Part shown: piece after piece, positions 18,660 through 25,887 of the stretch
How the letters are laid out: the number at the start of each line of letters is the position of its first letter
How positions within the stretch are numbered: position 1 is the stretch's first letter
Source of the DNA: an uncultured Oxalobacteraceae bacterium
GTDB taxonomy: Bacteria > Pseudomonadota > Gammaproteobacteria > Burkholderiales > Burkholderiaceae
Assembly (NCBI GenBank): GCA_946480015.1
Contig: CAMLIL010000066.1
Coordinates: 1 to 31,750 of the forward strand
Direction of reading: 5' to 3'
Length of the DNA: 31,750 nucleotides
The notes under the pieces: model-generated
Told to the model about the DNA's origin: nothing
Databases searched by the model: none
Seen by the model: the letters and a program-made list of their open reading frames with translations, nothing else
Translations under genes and position numbers: made by a program

Positions 18660-19679
18660 TTAGCCAAGCTGCCTCAGCGGATGCGCATAATCGGGCCAGG
18701 CCGGCTCAAAAAAGCGTTCCACCATCGCATCGCTAACGTCGTCCAGCGCCGCCGGATTCCATTTCGGCGCGTTATCCTTGTCGATCACCAGCGCGCGCAC
18801 GCCTTCCCGCACTTCGCCATGCTCGAAAGTACGCCTGACCGCGGTGCGCTCCATGCGCAGGCAATCGGCCACTTCCATCCCCGCCCCGCGCACCAGCAAT
18901 TCATGGGTCACGCGCATCATCAGCGGCGAGCGCTGGCGCATTGCCGCCAGCGCCTTCTGCGCGAATTCATCCGCATCGCCCTCCAGCGAGGCCATGATGG
19001 CCGCCACCGAACCTGCGCTGAAATGACGGTCGATGCGTTCGCGCTGACGCTCCAGCATACCCGGCTGCACCGCTCGCGCAGCGTCGGCAATGGCCACCGC
19101 ATCGGCCAGCCCCACCAGCGATTGCGGTACGTACACATCGGCCAGGCCCGCATACAGCGCATCGGCGGCGCCGATCGTCAGCCCGGTCAGGGCCAGGTAG
19201 AGCCCCAGCTTGCCGGGCGTGCGCGGCAGGAAATAGCTGCCGCCCACGTCGGGAAACAAACCGATATTGACCTCGGGCATGGCCATCCTGGTCCGGTCGG
19301 TGACGACGCGCACGCGCGCCTGCGGTCCGGCCTGCGCAATGCCCATGCCGCCTCCCATCACGACGCCATCCATCAGTGCAATGTAGGGCTTGGGATAAAA
19401 ATGGACTAAATGGTTTAGCGCGTATTCCTCGGTAAAGAAATCCTCGATCAGGGCGCACTCGCCCTTGTGGAAGAAGCGGATATCTCCCCCGGCGCAGAAG
19501 GCCTTCTCGCTGCTGCTGCCGATGACGACGGCGTCGACGGCGGGATCGTCGCGCCATGCCATCAGGATGCGGGTCAGGTCCCGGACCATCTCCAGGGACA
19601 GGGAATTCAGCGCTTTCGGGCGGTCAAGGGTAATGACACCGGTGCGCTGAGCGATGCGGGTGTGGACGTAGTCGCTCAT
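18660..19679 (-). CDS. 3-hydroxyisobutyryl-CoA hydrolase (enoyl-CoA hydratase family)
   Basis: 339 residues from MSDYVHTRIAQRTGVITLDR. The length and sequence fit the HIBCH/ECH_2 branch rather than true crotonases (about 260). Oxyanion-hole loops are FCAGGDIRF (61-69) and GVVMGGGMGIA (105-115). The catalytic pair is E136 and D144 in AMPEVNIGLFPDVGGSYFLPR-like sequence. The C-terminal part with FEHGEVREGVRALVIDKDNAPKW is the HIBCH signature. It releases CoA from 3-hydroxyisobutyryl-CoA in valine breakdown. No other valine catabolism gene is nearby. ATG 19679 is preferred to an upstream in-frame codon at 19733. It converges on rapZ with 22 nt between stops. Confidence 0.88.
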   Translation of the reverse strand: MSDYVHTRIAQRTGVITLDRPKALNSLSLEMVRDLTRILMAWRDDPAVDAVVIGSSSEKAFCAGGDIRFFHKGECALIEDFFTEEYALNHLVHFYPKPYIALMDGVVMGGGMGIAQAGPQARVRVVTDRTRMAMPEVNIGLFPDVGGSYFLPRTPGKLGLYLALTGLTIGAADALYAGLADVYVPQSLVGLADAVAIADAARAVQPGMLERQRERIDRHFSAGSVAAIMASLEGDADEFAQKALAAMRQRSPLMMRVTHELLVRGAGMEVADCLRMERTAVRRTFEHGEVREGVRALVIDKDNAPKWNPAALDDVSDAMVERFFEPAWPDYAHPLRQLG

Positions 19680-19771
19680 GGGTTCAATGGGATAAATTGC
19701 GTGAATCGCCAGTGTAGCCGGACTGTGCGACAATCACCGTCCCATTCAACGATTACGAAAGGAGGCAAATC

Positions 19772-19822
19772 ATGTCTTGCCCAGCCCTGCCAAACCGGTG
19801 CGACTCCTTCCCTGACACTTGA
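19772..19822 (+). CDS. 16-codon upstream ORF with strong ribosome site
   Basis: Reads MSCPALPNRCDSFPDT then TGA. It is preceded by AAAGGAGG at ideal spacing, the best ribosome site seen in the window. The frame is closed 51 nt before the VOC gene. It may be a leader peptide or the remnant of a broken gene. Coding is uncertain. Confidence 0.35.
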   Translation: MSCPALPNRCDSFPDT

Positions 19823-19835
19823 AGGCACGAGTCGC
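19800..19835 (+). promoter_or_regulatory. Structured leader of the VOC gene
   Basis: GCGACTC (19800-19806) pairs with GAGTCGC (19829-19835), and inside it CCTTC can pair with GAAGG. The stem overlaps the stop of the 16-codon ORF, so ribosome progress on that ORF could affect folding. No known riboswitch class was recognised. Confidence 0.35.
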
Positions 19836-19873
19836 GCGGTAGGGTTCTCCAACCTGACCAATGAGCGTGACCT

Positions 19874-20278
19874 ATGCAAATTACACCAACCACGTATTTC
19901 CCGGAACTGTGCGACGAGGCGATCGCCTTTTATCAGACCGCCCTGCAAGCGGAGCTCCTGTACCTCAAGCGTGTCGACGGCAGTATCGACCCGCGTCTCA
20001 TCCAGCCCGGCACGCAACGCAAGGTGCTGCGCGCGGCCCTGCGCATCGGCCCCTCGGTGATCTATCTGTCCGATGGGCACGGTGCCGGCCAACCCGGCTT
20101 TCAGGGCTTCTCGCTCTCGCTCGCGATGGCCAGCCGTGCCGATGCCGAGCGGGTGATCGCAGCGCTGGCCGATGGTGGCCGCGTGCGGGTAGCACTGCGC
20201 GAATCAAGCTGGGCAGGACTGTACGCCTCGCTCATCGACAAGTACGGCATGAACTGGACGGTGGAAGTGCCGGCATAA
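19874..20278 (+). CDS. VOC superfamily, PhnB-like protein
   Basis: 134 residues from MQITPTTYFPELCDEAIAFY. Pattern of the PhnB/3-demethylubiquinone methyltransferase-like branch of the vicinal-oxygen-chelate (glyoxalase/bleomycin-resistance) fold: an N-terminal beta-alpha unit with EAIAFYQTAL, IYLSDGHGAGQPGFQGFSLS in the middle, and the typical end YASLIDKYGMNWTVEVP. The usual metal ligands are not obvious, as in many PhnB-like proteins; enzymatic activity is unknown. The ribosome site is weak (GAGC), in contrast to the strong one of the upstream mini-ORF. Convergent with hpf; the intrinsic terminator lies between them. Confidence 0.82.
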   Translation: MQITPTTYFPELCDEAIAFYQTALQAELLYLKRVDGSIDPRLIQPGTQRKVLRAALRIGPSVIYLSDGHGAGQPGFQGFSLSLAMASRADAERVIAALADGGRVRVALRESSWAGLYASLIDKYGMNWTVEVPA

Positions 20279-20283
20279 GAAAA

Positions 20284-20311
20284 ATGCCGTCGGGCCTAGG
20301 CCGGACGGCAT
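20284..20311 (-). terminator. Intrinsic terminator of the rpoN-hpf transcript
   Basis: A 28-nt near-perfect palindrome: ATGCCGTC with GACGGCAT outer arms and GGCC with GGCC inside, one mismatch. On the minus strand it is followed by TTTTCTTAT, a classical U-tract, 25 nt after the hpf stop. It may also slow transcripts arriving from the VOC gene, whose tail is weaker (CGTTTCTC). Confidence 0.85.
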
Positions 20312-20336
20312 CGTTTCTCAAGAGCGGGGAACTGGC

Positions 20337-20690
20337 TTATGCAGTCGCAGGCGCTTCTTCTTCAGGCAGATGCTTGATCGCCTGGTGATTGTGGTCTTGT
20401 ACTTTATTTTTGTATTTCATGACCTGACGGTCAAGTTTGTCAATCAGACAATCAATCGCGGCATACAGATCGTGCGACAGACTTTCCACGTACACGGTTT
20501 TTCCGGACAGTCGTAGGTTGATTTCCGCCTTCTGGCGCTTTTCTTTCTCAGTAAGATTGTCCACGGTAAGAATGACGGCTATGTCGATCACGTGATCGAA
20601 GTGGCGCCTGACGCGCTCTAGCTTGTTTTGTACGTATTCACGGATGGCTGGGGTCACTTCGAGATGATGTCCACTGATTGTGAGATTCAT
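20337..20690 (-). CDS. hpf: Ribosome hibernation-promoting factor (short HPF)
   Basis: 117 residues from [20 protein letters not shown]. Ribosome-binding sigma-54 modulation / HPF family protein that occupies the mRNA channel of 30S subunits and promotes 100S dimers in stationary phase. Typical strings are [49 protein letters not shown] and [12 protein letters not shown]. It is short, without the C-terminal dimerisation domain of long HPF. ATG 20690 has AGGAG 5 nt upstream; an in-frame GTG at 20696 overlaps that site and is rejected. It follows rpoN by 78 nt, the conserved order. Confidence 0.95.
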   Translation of the reverse strand: MNLTISGHHLEVTPAIREYVQNKLERVRRHFDHVIDIAVILTVDNLTEKEKRQKAEINLRLSGKTVYVESLSHDLYAAIDCLIDKLDRQVMKYKNKVQDHNHQAIKHLPEEEAPATA

Positions 20691-20768
20691 ACACACTCCT
20701 TTGATGATGTCGCTTTCTGTTCATTCGCCTGGCGAAGAGGAACAGCGTTGGGTCCAGCTTGAAACGAC

Positions 20769-22247
20769 TTACAGACACTTCCGGAGGCTGACGGGCGGGA
20801 TTTTGAGCGCTTCGCGGTATTTGGCAACGGTGCGGCGAGCGATGACCATACCCTGTTCCCCCAGCATGTCCGCAATCTTACTGTCGGATAATGGATTTTT
20901 AGGGTCTTCTGCTCCTGTCAGTTGCACGATGAGTGCACGAATCGCCGTGGAAGATGCTTCTCCCCCCGCTTCGGTGGCGACGTGACTACCAAAGAAATAC
21001 TTCAACTCGAACATGCCATGCGGGGTCAGCATATATTTCTGAGTTGTCACGCGAGAAATTGTGCTCTCGTGTAGACCTAGTGTATCAGCTATTTCGCGCA
21101 AAACAAGGGGCCGCATGGCAACCGCGCCATGGGAGAAAAAATTGCGCTGCCGCTCGACGATTGCCTGGGCCACGCGCAGGATGGTGTCGAAGCGCTGGCG
21201 CATATTCTTGATCAGCCACTTGGCTTCCTGCAGCTGCGAGCTCATCTGCGCCTCGCCTTTGCCCTGCTTGAGCAGGTTGGCGTATAAACTATTTACACGC
21301 AGGCGCGGCATGACTTCCTGGTTCAGCGACACCGACCAGCCATTCTTGGACCTGCGCACGATAACGTCCGGCACCACATAGTCGGACACGTCGGAAGCGA
21401 ACTCGGAACCCGGATGCGGATTGCACTGGCGGATCACGGCCTGCGCTTCGCGCAGGTCTTCGTCGTCGCAGTCGAGGGCCTTTTTCAGCTTGTTGAATTC
21501 GCGCTGGGCGAACCAGGCCAGGTGCTTCTCGACGATCGCCAAGGCCATGCGCCGGGTGACCAGCGGCACGCCCTTCATGGCGCGGATCTGCAGCGCCAGG
21601 CATTCGGAGGCGCTGCGCGCGCCCACCCCGACCGGATCGAAGCTTTGCAGCAGCTTGAGGGCCATGCGCAGTTCCTCGATCTCGATCTCGAGTTCTTCCG
21701 GCAGGCGTGCATGGATTTCTTCCAGCGGCTCTTCCAGGTAGCCGTTGTCGTCCAGCGCATCGATGATCAGTTCGACCAACGCGCGGTCGCGCCCTTCCGA
21801 CACCGTCACGCGCATCTGCTCCATCAGGTGCTCGCGCAGCGTGGTGGCCGAGGCTTCCAGCTGCGGGCGCGAGTCGTCGTCGTCCGGGTTCTTCGAGCGT
21901 CCCAGCTCGCCCCAGTCGCTTTCGCCCTCGCTCGACGAAGCCCCCTCGCCGTCCCCGCCCTCGCCCCCTTCGCCTTCGGCCGGCGCCGGTGCGTCGGCCG
22001 GTGCGCCGTTTTCCGGCGTGGCGTCGTTCGACGCCGTGCTGGTGCTGTTGATGGCGCCATCGGCCAGCAGGCGCACCGAATTGTCGAGCGGGTCGTCGAG
22101 CCGTTCAAGCAGCGGATTATCAGTCAGCAGCTGCTCGAGCTCCTGATGCAGCTCCAGGGTCGACAGCTGCAGCAGGCGGATCGATTGCTGCAGCTGCGGC
22201 GTAAGCGCCAGATGCTGCGAGGTGCGGAGTTGGAGGGACTGTTTCAT
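20769..22247 (-). CDS. rpoN: RNA polymerase sigma-54 factor
   Basis: 492 residues from [20 protein letters not shown]. Region I (1-50) is the Gln/Leu-rich activator-response segment. Region II (about 51-130) is long and acidic with runs of Glu, Gly, Ser and Asp (for example [11 protein letters not shown]). The core-binding region and helix-turn-helix follow, including [27 protein letters not shown]. The RpoN box [10 protein letters not shown] is at 470-479, the DNA contact for the -24 element. The start is 1 nt after the lptB stop, so translation is tightly coupled. The adjacent sigma-54-like site upstream of ptsN is a possible target. Confidence 0.97.
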   Translation of the reverse strand: MKQSLQLRTSQHLALTPQLQQSIRLLQLSTLELHQELEQLLTDNPLLERLDDPLDNSVRLLADGAINSTSTASNDATPENGAPADAPAPAEGEGGEGGDGEGASSSEGESDWGELGRSKNPDDDDSRPQLEASATTLREHLMEQMRVTVSEGRDRALVELIIDALDDNGYLEEPLEEIHARLPEELEIEIEELRMALKLLQSFDPVGVGARSASECLALQIRAMKGVPLVTRRMALAIVEKHLAWFAQREFNKLKKALDCDDEDLREAQAVIRQCNPHPGSEFASDVSDYVVPDVIVRRSKNGWSVSLNQEVMPRLRVNSLYANLLKQGKGEAQMSSQLQEAKWLIKNMRQRFDTILRVAQAIVERQRNFFSHGAVAMRPLVLREIADTLGLHESTISRVTTQKYMLTPHGMFELKYFFGSHVATEAGGEASSTAIRALIVQLTGAEDPKNPLSDSKIADMLGEQGMVIARRTVAKYREALKIPPVSLRKCL

Positions 22248-22248
22248 G

Positions 22249-23004
22249 CTACATGCGGAAGTGTTCGCCGAGATAAACCCGGCGTACGGATTCATCGGCG
22301 ATGATGTCGTCGGGACGTCCCGAGGCCAGCACCGCGCCCTGGTTGATGATGTAGGCGCGGTCGCAGATGCCGAGCGTCTCGCGCACGTTGTGGTCGGTGA
22401 TCAGCACGCCGATGTCGCGCTCCTTCAGAAAGCGCACGATGCGCTGGATCTCGATCACGGCGATCGGATCGACGCCGGCGAACGGCTCGTCGAGCAGAAC
22501 GAAGCGCGGATTGACCGCCAGCGCGCGCGCGATCTCGACGCGGCGCCGCTCGCCGCCCGACAGCGACAGCGCCGGGTTCTCGCGCAGCTTTTCGATCTGC
22601 AGGTCGGCCAGCAAGGTATCGAGGCGCACATTGATCTGCTCTTTCGACAGCGGCTTGCCTTCGAACTTCTGCAGCTCCAGCACGGCGCGGATGTTCTCTT
22701 CCACCGTCAGCTTGCGAAACACCGACGCTTCCTGGGGCAGGTAGGACAGGCCGAGCGTGGCGCGCCGGTGGATCGGCAGGCTGGAGATGTCGACGCCGTT
22801 GATGTCGATCGAGCCGGCGTCGGACGGCACCAGGCCGACGATCATGTAGAACGAAGTGGTCTTGCCGGCGCCGTTCGGGCCGAGCAGGCCGACCACTTCG
22901 CCGCATTCGACCTGCAGCGACACGTCGCGCACCACCAGCCGCTTGCCGTAGCTTTTCTGCAGGCCGCGTACGATGAGGGTGCTGCCGCAGCTCGGATCCG
23001 CCAT
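22249..23004 (-). CDS. lptB: LptB, ATPase of the LPS export ABC transporter
   Basis: 251 residues from [20 protein letters not shown]. Powers LptB2FG, which pulls LPS from the inner membrane onto the LptC-LptA bridge. Walker A GPNGAGKT (42-49), Q-loop [17 protein letters not shown] signature LSGGERRR (148-155), Walker B with DEPFAGVD (172-179) and H-loop TDHNVRET (H205). The ATG overlaps the lptA stop by one base (TAATG). LptF and LptG are not in the window. Confidence 0.97.
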   Translation of the reverse strand: MADPSCGSTLIVRGLQKSYGKRLVVRDVSLQVECGEVVGLLGPNGAGKTTSFYMIVGLVPSDAGSIDINGVDISSLPIHRRATLGLSYLPQEASVFRKLTVEENIRAVLELQKFEGKPLSKEQINVRLDTLLADLQIEKLRENPALSLSGGERRRVEIARALAVNPRFVLLDEPFAGVDPIAVIEIQRIVRFLKERDIGVLITDHNVRETLGICDRAYIINQGAVLASGRPDDIIADESVRRVYLGEHFRM

Positions 23005-23561
23005 TATTGCGCCCCTCCCGCCGCTGCCGGCTTGGGTTTGCGCGGTGCGATGATCATGGTGCCGCGGCCCTTGCCCGGCTTGGTCTCGCCGCTGGCGTCG
23101 TTGCGCGCCACCAGCGCTTCCTTGCGGCTGTCGTAGGAAATGAATTCGCTCTCGAACGATTCGGTCTGCTTGCTGCCTTCGAGCTGGCGAATTTTCGCGT
23201 TCGAGAACAGCTTGACGACGTCGGCGCGCTCGTCGTATTCGATGCGCTGGGCTTCGCCCTCGACCCACAGATCGGGTCCGCCGTCGCGCTTCTGGCGGAA
23301 GGTGGCGGGCTTGCCGCCGGCGGCAATCAGGGTCACGGCCATGTAGTCGTCGGGAGACTCCTTGATGACCGCCTTGTCGGATTTGAGGATCAGGGTGCCC
23401 TTGGTGATCACGACGTTACCGGTGACGGTACTGATCTGGTTGACTTTATCGATGTCGACGGAGTCGTAATTGATCAGGGTTTCCTTGTTGGCGTCGGCCT
23501 TCTCGGCGGACGCGTTCAGGGCGGCCAGCGCCAGCACTACGAAAGTGAAAATTTTGTTCAT
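23004..23561 (-). CDS. lptA: LptA, periplasmic LPS bridge protein
   Basis: 185 residues from [23 protein letters not shown], with a clear signal peptide cleaved near NASA-EK. The OstA/LptA domain follows as beta-jellyroll repeats ([74 protein letters not shown]). LptA polymers span the periplasm and carry LPS from LptC to LptD. The C-terminus is a Pro/Lys/Ala tail. ATG 23561 is used; a TTG at 23570 is in frame but adds only MTT. It lies 29 nt after lptC. Confidence 0.93.
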   Translation of the reverse strand: MNKIFTFVVLALAALNASAEKADANKETLINYDSVDIDKVNQISTVTGNVVITKGTLILKSDKAVIKESPDDYMAVTLIAAGGKPATFRQKRDGGPDLWVEGEAQRIEYDERADVVKLFSNAKIRQLEGSKQTESFESEFISYDSRKEALVARNDASGETKPGKGRGTMIIAPRKPKPAAAGGAQ

Positions 23562-23590
23562 GGTCGTCAATCTTGGTTAAGCCGGGCGCG

Positions 23591-24181
23591 CTACCGCGCG
23601 GCCTTGGGGGGAAACACCATCTGCCCTCGTCTGTCGAAGTGCAGCTTGCCGGTGGCGTTGTCGGCTTGCATGCCGGTGCCCGCGATCGTCGTCGTGCCCA
23701 GGCGGGCATTGACCGCCAGTGCGGTCTCCATCCGCTCTTCGTCCGGGTACACGGTCAGCGCTTCGGTCTTGATATTGAGCGGTTTCTGGAGCGCCGAGGC
23801 AGGCCGGTTGACCTCGACCCGGCCGGCCAGGTCGACTTTGTTCTGGGCGTGATAGATGCGCGCGCGCCTGGCCACTACCGTGGTGGGCGGTGCCTGCGGA
23901 TTCAGGTTTTGCAGCACCGGCGCCACCACATCCGAGGTATCGTCCACCGGCCTGTGCGTGAGCTTGGCGCCCGAGAACAGGTAGCGCGGCTTGCCCTCGG
24001 GCGTCATGCGCACGAAGCTGAACTTCTCGACGATGTAATCCGGGTCGTTCTTGAAACGGTCGGCGTCGATATCGACGTCGCCCTCCATCACGTGCACCAG
24101 CCAGTACGAACCGAACGCCACGAAGGCGCCGACCATGATGGTGATCAGCAGCGGCCAGAGGTGGGCGGTGCGCTTATCCAC
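23591..24181 (-). CDS. lptC: LptC, membrane-anchored LPS transport protein
   Basis: 196 residues if translation starts at GTG 24181, reading (M)DKRTAHLWPLLITIMVGAFV. One N-terminal membrane helix (about 9-32) and a periplasmic beta-jellyroll domain (DADRFKNDPDYIVEKFSFVRMTPEG, YLFSGAKLTHRPVDD, RARIYHAQNKVDLAGRVEV, VYPDEERMETA). It receives LPS from LptB2FG and passes it to LptA. No ATG precedes the conserved part. Candidates are GTG 24181, with GAGG 9 nt upstream, and TTG 24202; an in-frame stop lies at about 24247. The GTG is favoured because sequence before it looks unlike LptC. The start sits at the foot of a 13-bp hairpin and is overlapped by the end of a 24-codon ORF. Confidence 0.85.
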   Translation of the reverse strand: MDKRTAHLWPLLITIMVGAFVAFGSYWLVHVMEGDVDIDADRFKNDPDYIVEKFSFVRMTPEGKPRYLFSGAKLTHRPVDDTSDVVAPVLQNLNPQAPPTTVVARRARIYHAQNKVDLAGRVEVNRPASALQKPLNIKTEALTVYPDEERMETALAVNARLGTTTIAGTGMQADNATGKLHFDRRGQMVFPPKAAR

Positions 24182-24248
24182 GGCCGTCGTCCTCGCCGCC
24201 AAGGGTCCCCGCTTGCGCGAGGACGACGGATCGCTGGATCGTATTCAT
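24174..24248 (-). CDS. 24-codon ORF between kdsC and lptC
   Basis: Reads MNTIQRSVVLAQAG...DDGRG and stops at TAA, overlapping the proposed lptC GTG (GTGGATAA). Its ATG is 1 nt after the kdsC stop (TGACATG), so ribosomes finishing kdsC could reinitiate here, unfold the hairpin at 24184-24229, and terminate on the lptC start. It may be a coupling ORF, or the old lptC N-terminus displaced by an inserted repeat. Not shown to be translated. Confidence 0.35.
   Translation of the reverse strand: MNTIQRSVVLAQAGTLGGEDDGRG
24184..24229. repeat. Inverted repeat over the lptC start (REP-like)
   Basis: CCGTCGTCCTCGC (24184-24196) and GCGAGGACGACGG (24217-24229) are perfect 13-bp arms with a 20-nt loop. 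On the minus strand the arm nearest lptC contains the GAGG that would serve the GTG start. Part of the element, GTCCCCGC...GAGGACGAC, recurs at 27877-27899. Confidence 0.7.
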
Positions 24249-24249
24249 G

Positions 24250-24780
24250 TCAGGCGAAATACGGCGCCAGCGCCATGTCGTAGGTACCCTGCGCGCGCAT
24301 GACCAGGTCGCACACTTCGCGCACCGCGCCACGCCCGCCCCCGGCCTTGGTCACGTAGTGGGCGCGGTACTGCACCTCCGGGTGCCCGGTCGGCACCGTC
24401 ACGGCGAAGCCCACCTGCAGCAGCAGCGGCAGGTCGATCACGTCGTCGCCGATGTAGCCGCACTGGTCCGCCGTGACACCGGTCGCTTCCAGCAGCCTGG
24501 CGAAGGCCACGCGCTTGTCGTGGATGCCCTGGTGAACGTGCTGGATGCCCAGGTCGGCCGCGCGCCGCACCACGATGGGCGAATTGCGCGCGCTGATGAT
24601 GGCCGTCTGCACGCCGGTCTTCATCAGCAGCTGGATGCCAAGGCCATCGAGCACATTGAACGTTTTGGTCGCTTCGCCATCGGCCGAGTAAGTCAGGCTG
24701 CCGTCGGTGAGCACGCCGTCGACGTCGAAAATCATCACCTTCACGCCGGCCGCGCGGCGCATGTGTTCGAGCTCGATCAT
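24250..24780 (-). CDS. kdsC: Kdo-8-phosphate phosphatase
   Basis: 176 residues from MIELEHMRRAAGVKVMIFDV. HAD-superfamily type C0 phosphatase that converts Kdo-8-phosphate to Kdo for LPS inner core. The nucleophile motif is DVDGVLTDG (D19, D21), motif II is in AIISARNSPIV, the conserved Lys in HQGIHDKRVAF, and motif III is GYIGDDVIDLPLLL. The C-terminal tail AGGGRGAVREVCDLVM is the substrate-closing segment of the KdsC tetramer. Its ATG overlaps the kdsD stop by one base (TGATG). Confidence 0.96.
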   Translation of the reverse strand: MIELEHMRRAAGVKVMIFDVDGVLTDGSLTYSADGEATKTFNVLDGLGIQLLMKTGVQTAIISARNSPIVVRRAADLGIQHVHQGIHDKRVAFARLLEATGVTADQCGYIGDDVIDLPLLLQVGFAVTVPTGHPEVQYRAHYVTKAGGGRGAVREVCDLVMRAQGTYDMALAPYFA

Positions 24781-25778
24781 CAGATTACCTTTGCGCGGGT
24801 CAGGTCGTGAATGTGCAGCGCGCCCACCAGCCTGTCGTCGCCATCGACCACCAGCATCTGGTTGATGCGGAACTCCTCCATCACACGCACGGCATCCACC
24901 GCCAGCTGCTCGGGATGGACGCGGCGCGGATTGACATGCATGACGTCGCGGATCACCACCTTGGTGAAATCCTGCACGCGTTCGATCAGGCGGCGCAGGT
25001 CGCCGTCGGTGAAGACGCCGACCGGGCGGCCTTCGGCATCGACCACGGCGGTCATGCCCATGCCCTTCTGGGTAATTTCCAGCAGCGCGGTCGAGAGCGA
25101 CACGTCGGCCGTCACGCGCGGCACCGCCTCGCCGCTGCGCATGACGTCGCGCACGTGGGTCAGCAGGCGCCGGCCGAGCGCACCACCGGGGTGCGAACGG
25201 GCGAAGTCTTCTTCCTTGAAGCCGCGCGCGTCCAGCAGCGCCACCGCGAGCGCGTCGCCGAGCGCCAGCGTGACGGTGGTGCTGGCGGTCGGCGCCAGGT
25301 TGAGCGGGCAGGCTTCCTTGGCCACCGACACGTCCAGGTGCACGTCGGCCAGCCTGGCCAGGCTGGAATTGGGATTGCCGGTCATGGCGATCAGCGGTGA
25401 ACCCATGCGCTTGACGATCGGCAGGATCGACATCAGCTCGGAAGTTTCGCCGGAATTGGAAATGGCGATGAAAGCGTCCTGCGCGGTCACCATGCCAAGG
25501 TCGCCGTGGGCGGCCTCGGCCGGATGCACGAACATCGCCGGCGTCCCGGTCGAGGCCAGGGTGGCGGCGATCTTGCGGCCGATATGGCCGGACTTGCCGA
25601 TGCCGGACACCACCACGCGCCCGCCGCACTCGAGCAGCAGGGCGACGGCGCGACCGACGCTGTCGTCGCCGGCCAGGCGCGCGTGCACGGCGCGGATCGC
25701 GTCGGCCTCGATGTCGAGGGTCTCGCGGGCCATTTGCATGGCGCGTTCCGTGATGTTTCTGTCAAAAGCTTTCAGCAT
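24780..25778 (-). CDS. kdsD: Arabinose-5-phosphate isomerase
   Basis: 332 residues from MLKAFDRNITERAMQMARET. Converts ribulose-5-phosphate to arabinose-5-phosphate, the first step to Kdo. The SIS sugar-isomerase domain (about 40-185) has VVVSGIGKSGHIGRKIAATL, FVHPAEAAHGDLG and ISNSGETSE. Two CBS domains follow (about 205-262 and 270-330), ending LVGALHIHDLTRAKVI. An in-frame ATG at 25802 is possible, but a TATACT box at 25809-25814 would start transcription right there, favouring 25778. First gene of the kdsD-kdsC-lptC-lptA-lptB-rpoN run. Confidence 0.95.
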   Translation of the reverse strand: MLKAFDRNITERAMQMARETLDIEADAIRAVHARLAGDDSVGRAVALLLECGGRVVVSGIGKSGHIGRKIAATLASTGTPAMFVHPAEAAHGDLGMVTAQDAFIAISNSGETSELMSILPIVKRMGSPLIAMTGNPNSSLARLADVHLDVSVAKEACPLNLAPTASTTVTLALGDALAVALLDARGFKEEDFARSHPGGALGRRLLTHVRDVMRSGEAVPRVTADVSLSTALLEITQKGMGMTAVVDAEGRPVGVFTDGDLRRLIERVQDFTKVVIRDVMHVNPRRVHPEQLAVDAVRVMEEFRINQMLVVDGDDRLVGALHIHDLTRAKVI

Positions 25779-25808
25779 TGTTTTTTCATGGGTTACACTC
25801 ATGGCGGA

Positions 25809-25814
25809 AGTATA
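25809..25814 (-). promoter_or_regulatory. Candidate -10 box of the kdsD operon
   Basis: TATACT on the minus strand in an AT-rich divergent spacer; the T-rich stretch GTTTTT 17 nt upstream is a poor -35. Transcription would start near 25802. Confidence 0.35.
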
Positions 25815-25887
25815 AACGAATTGCGAAAGCAAAAAACTTGCCAGACGCAACAAACAACGAATTCACCCCCACGTCATACGGCAACGC

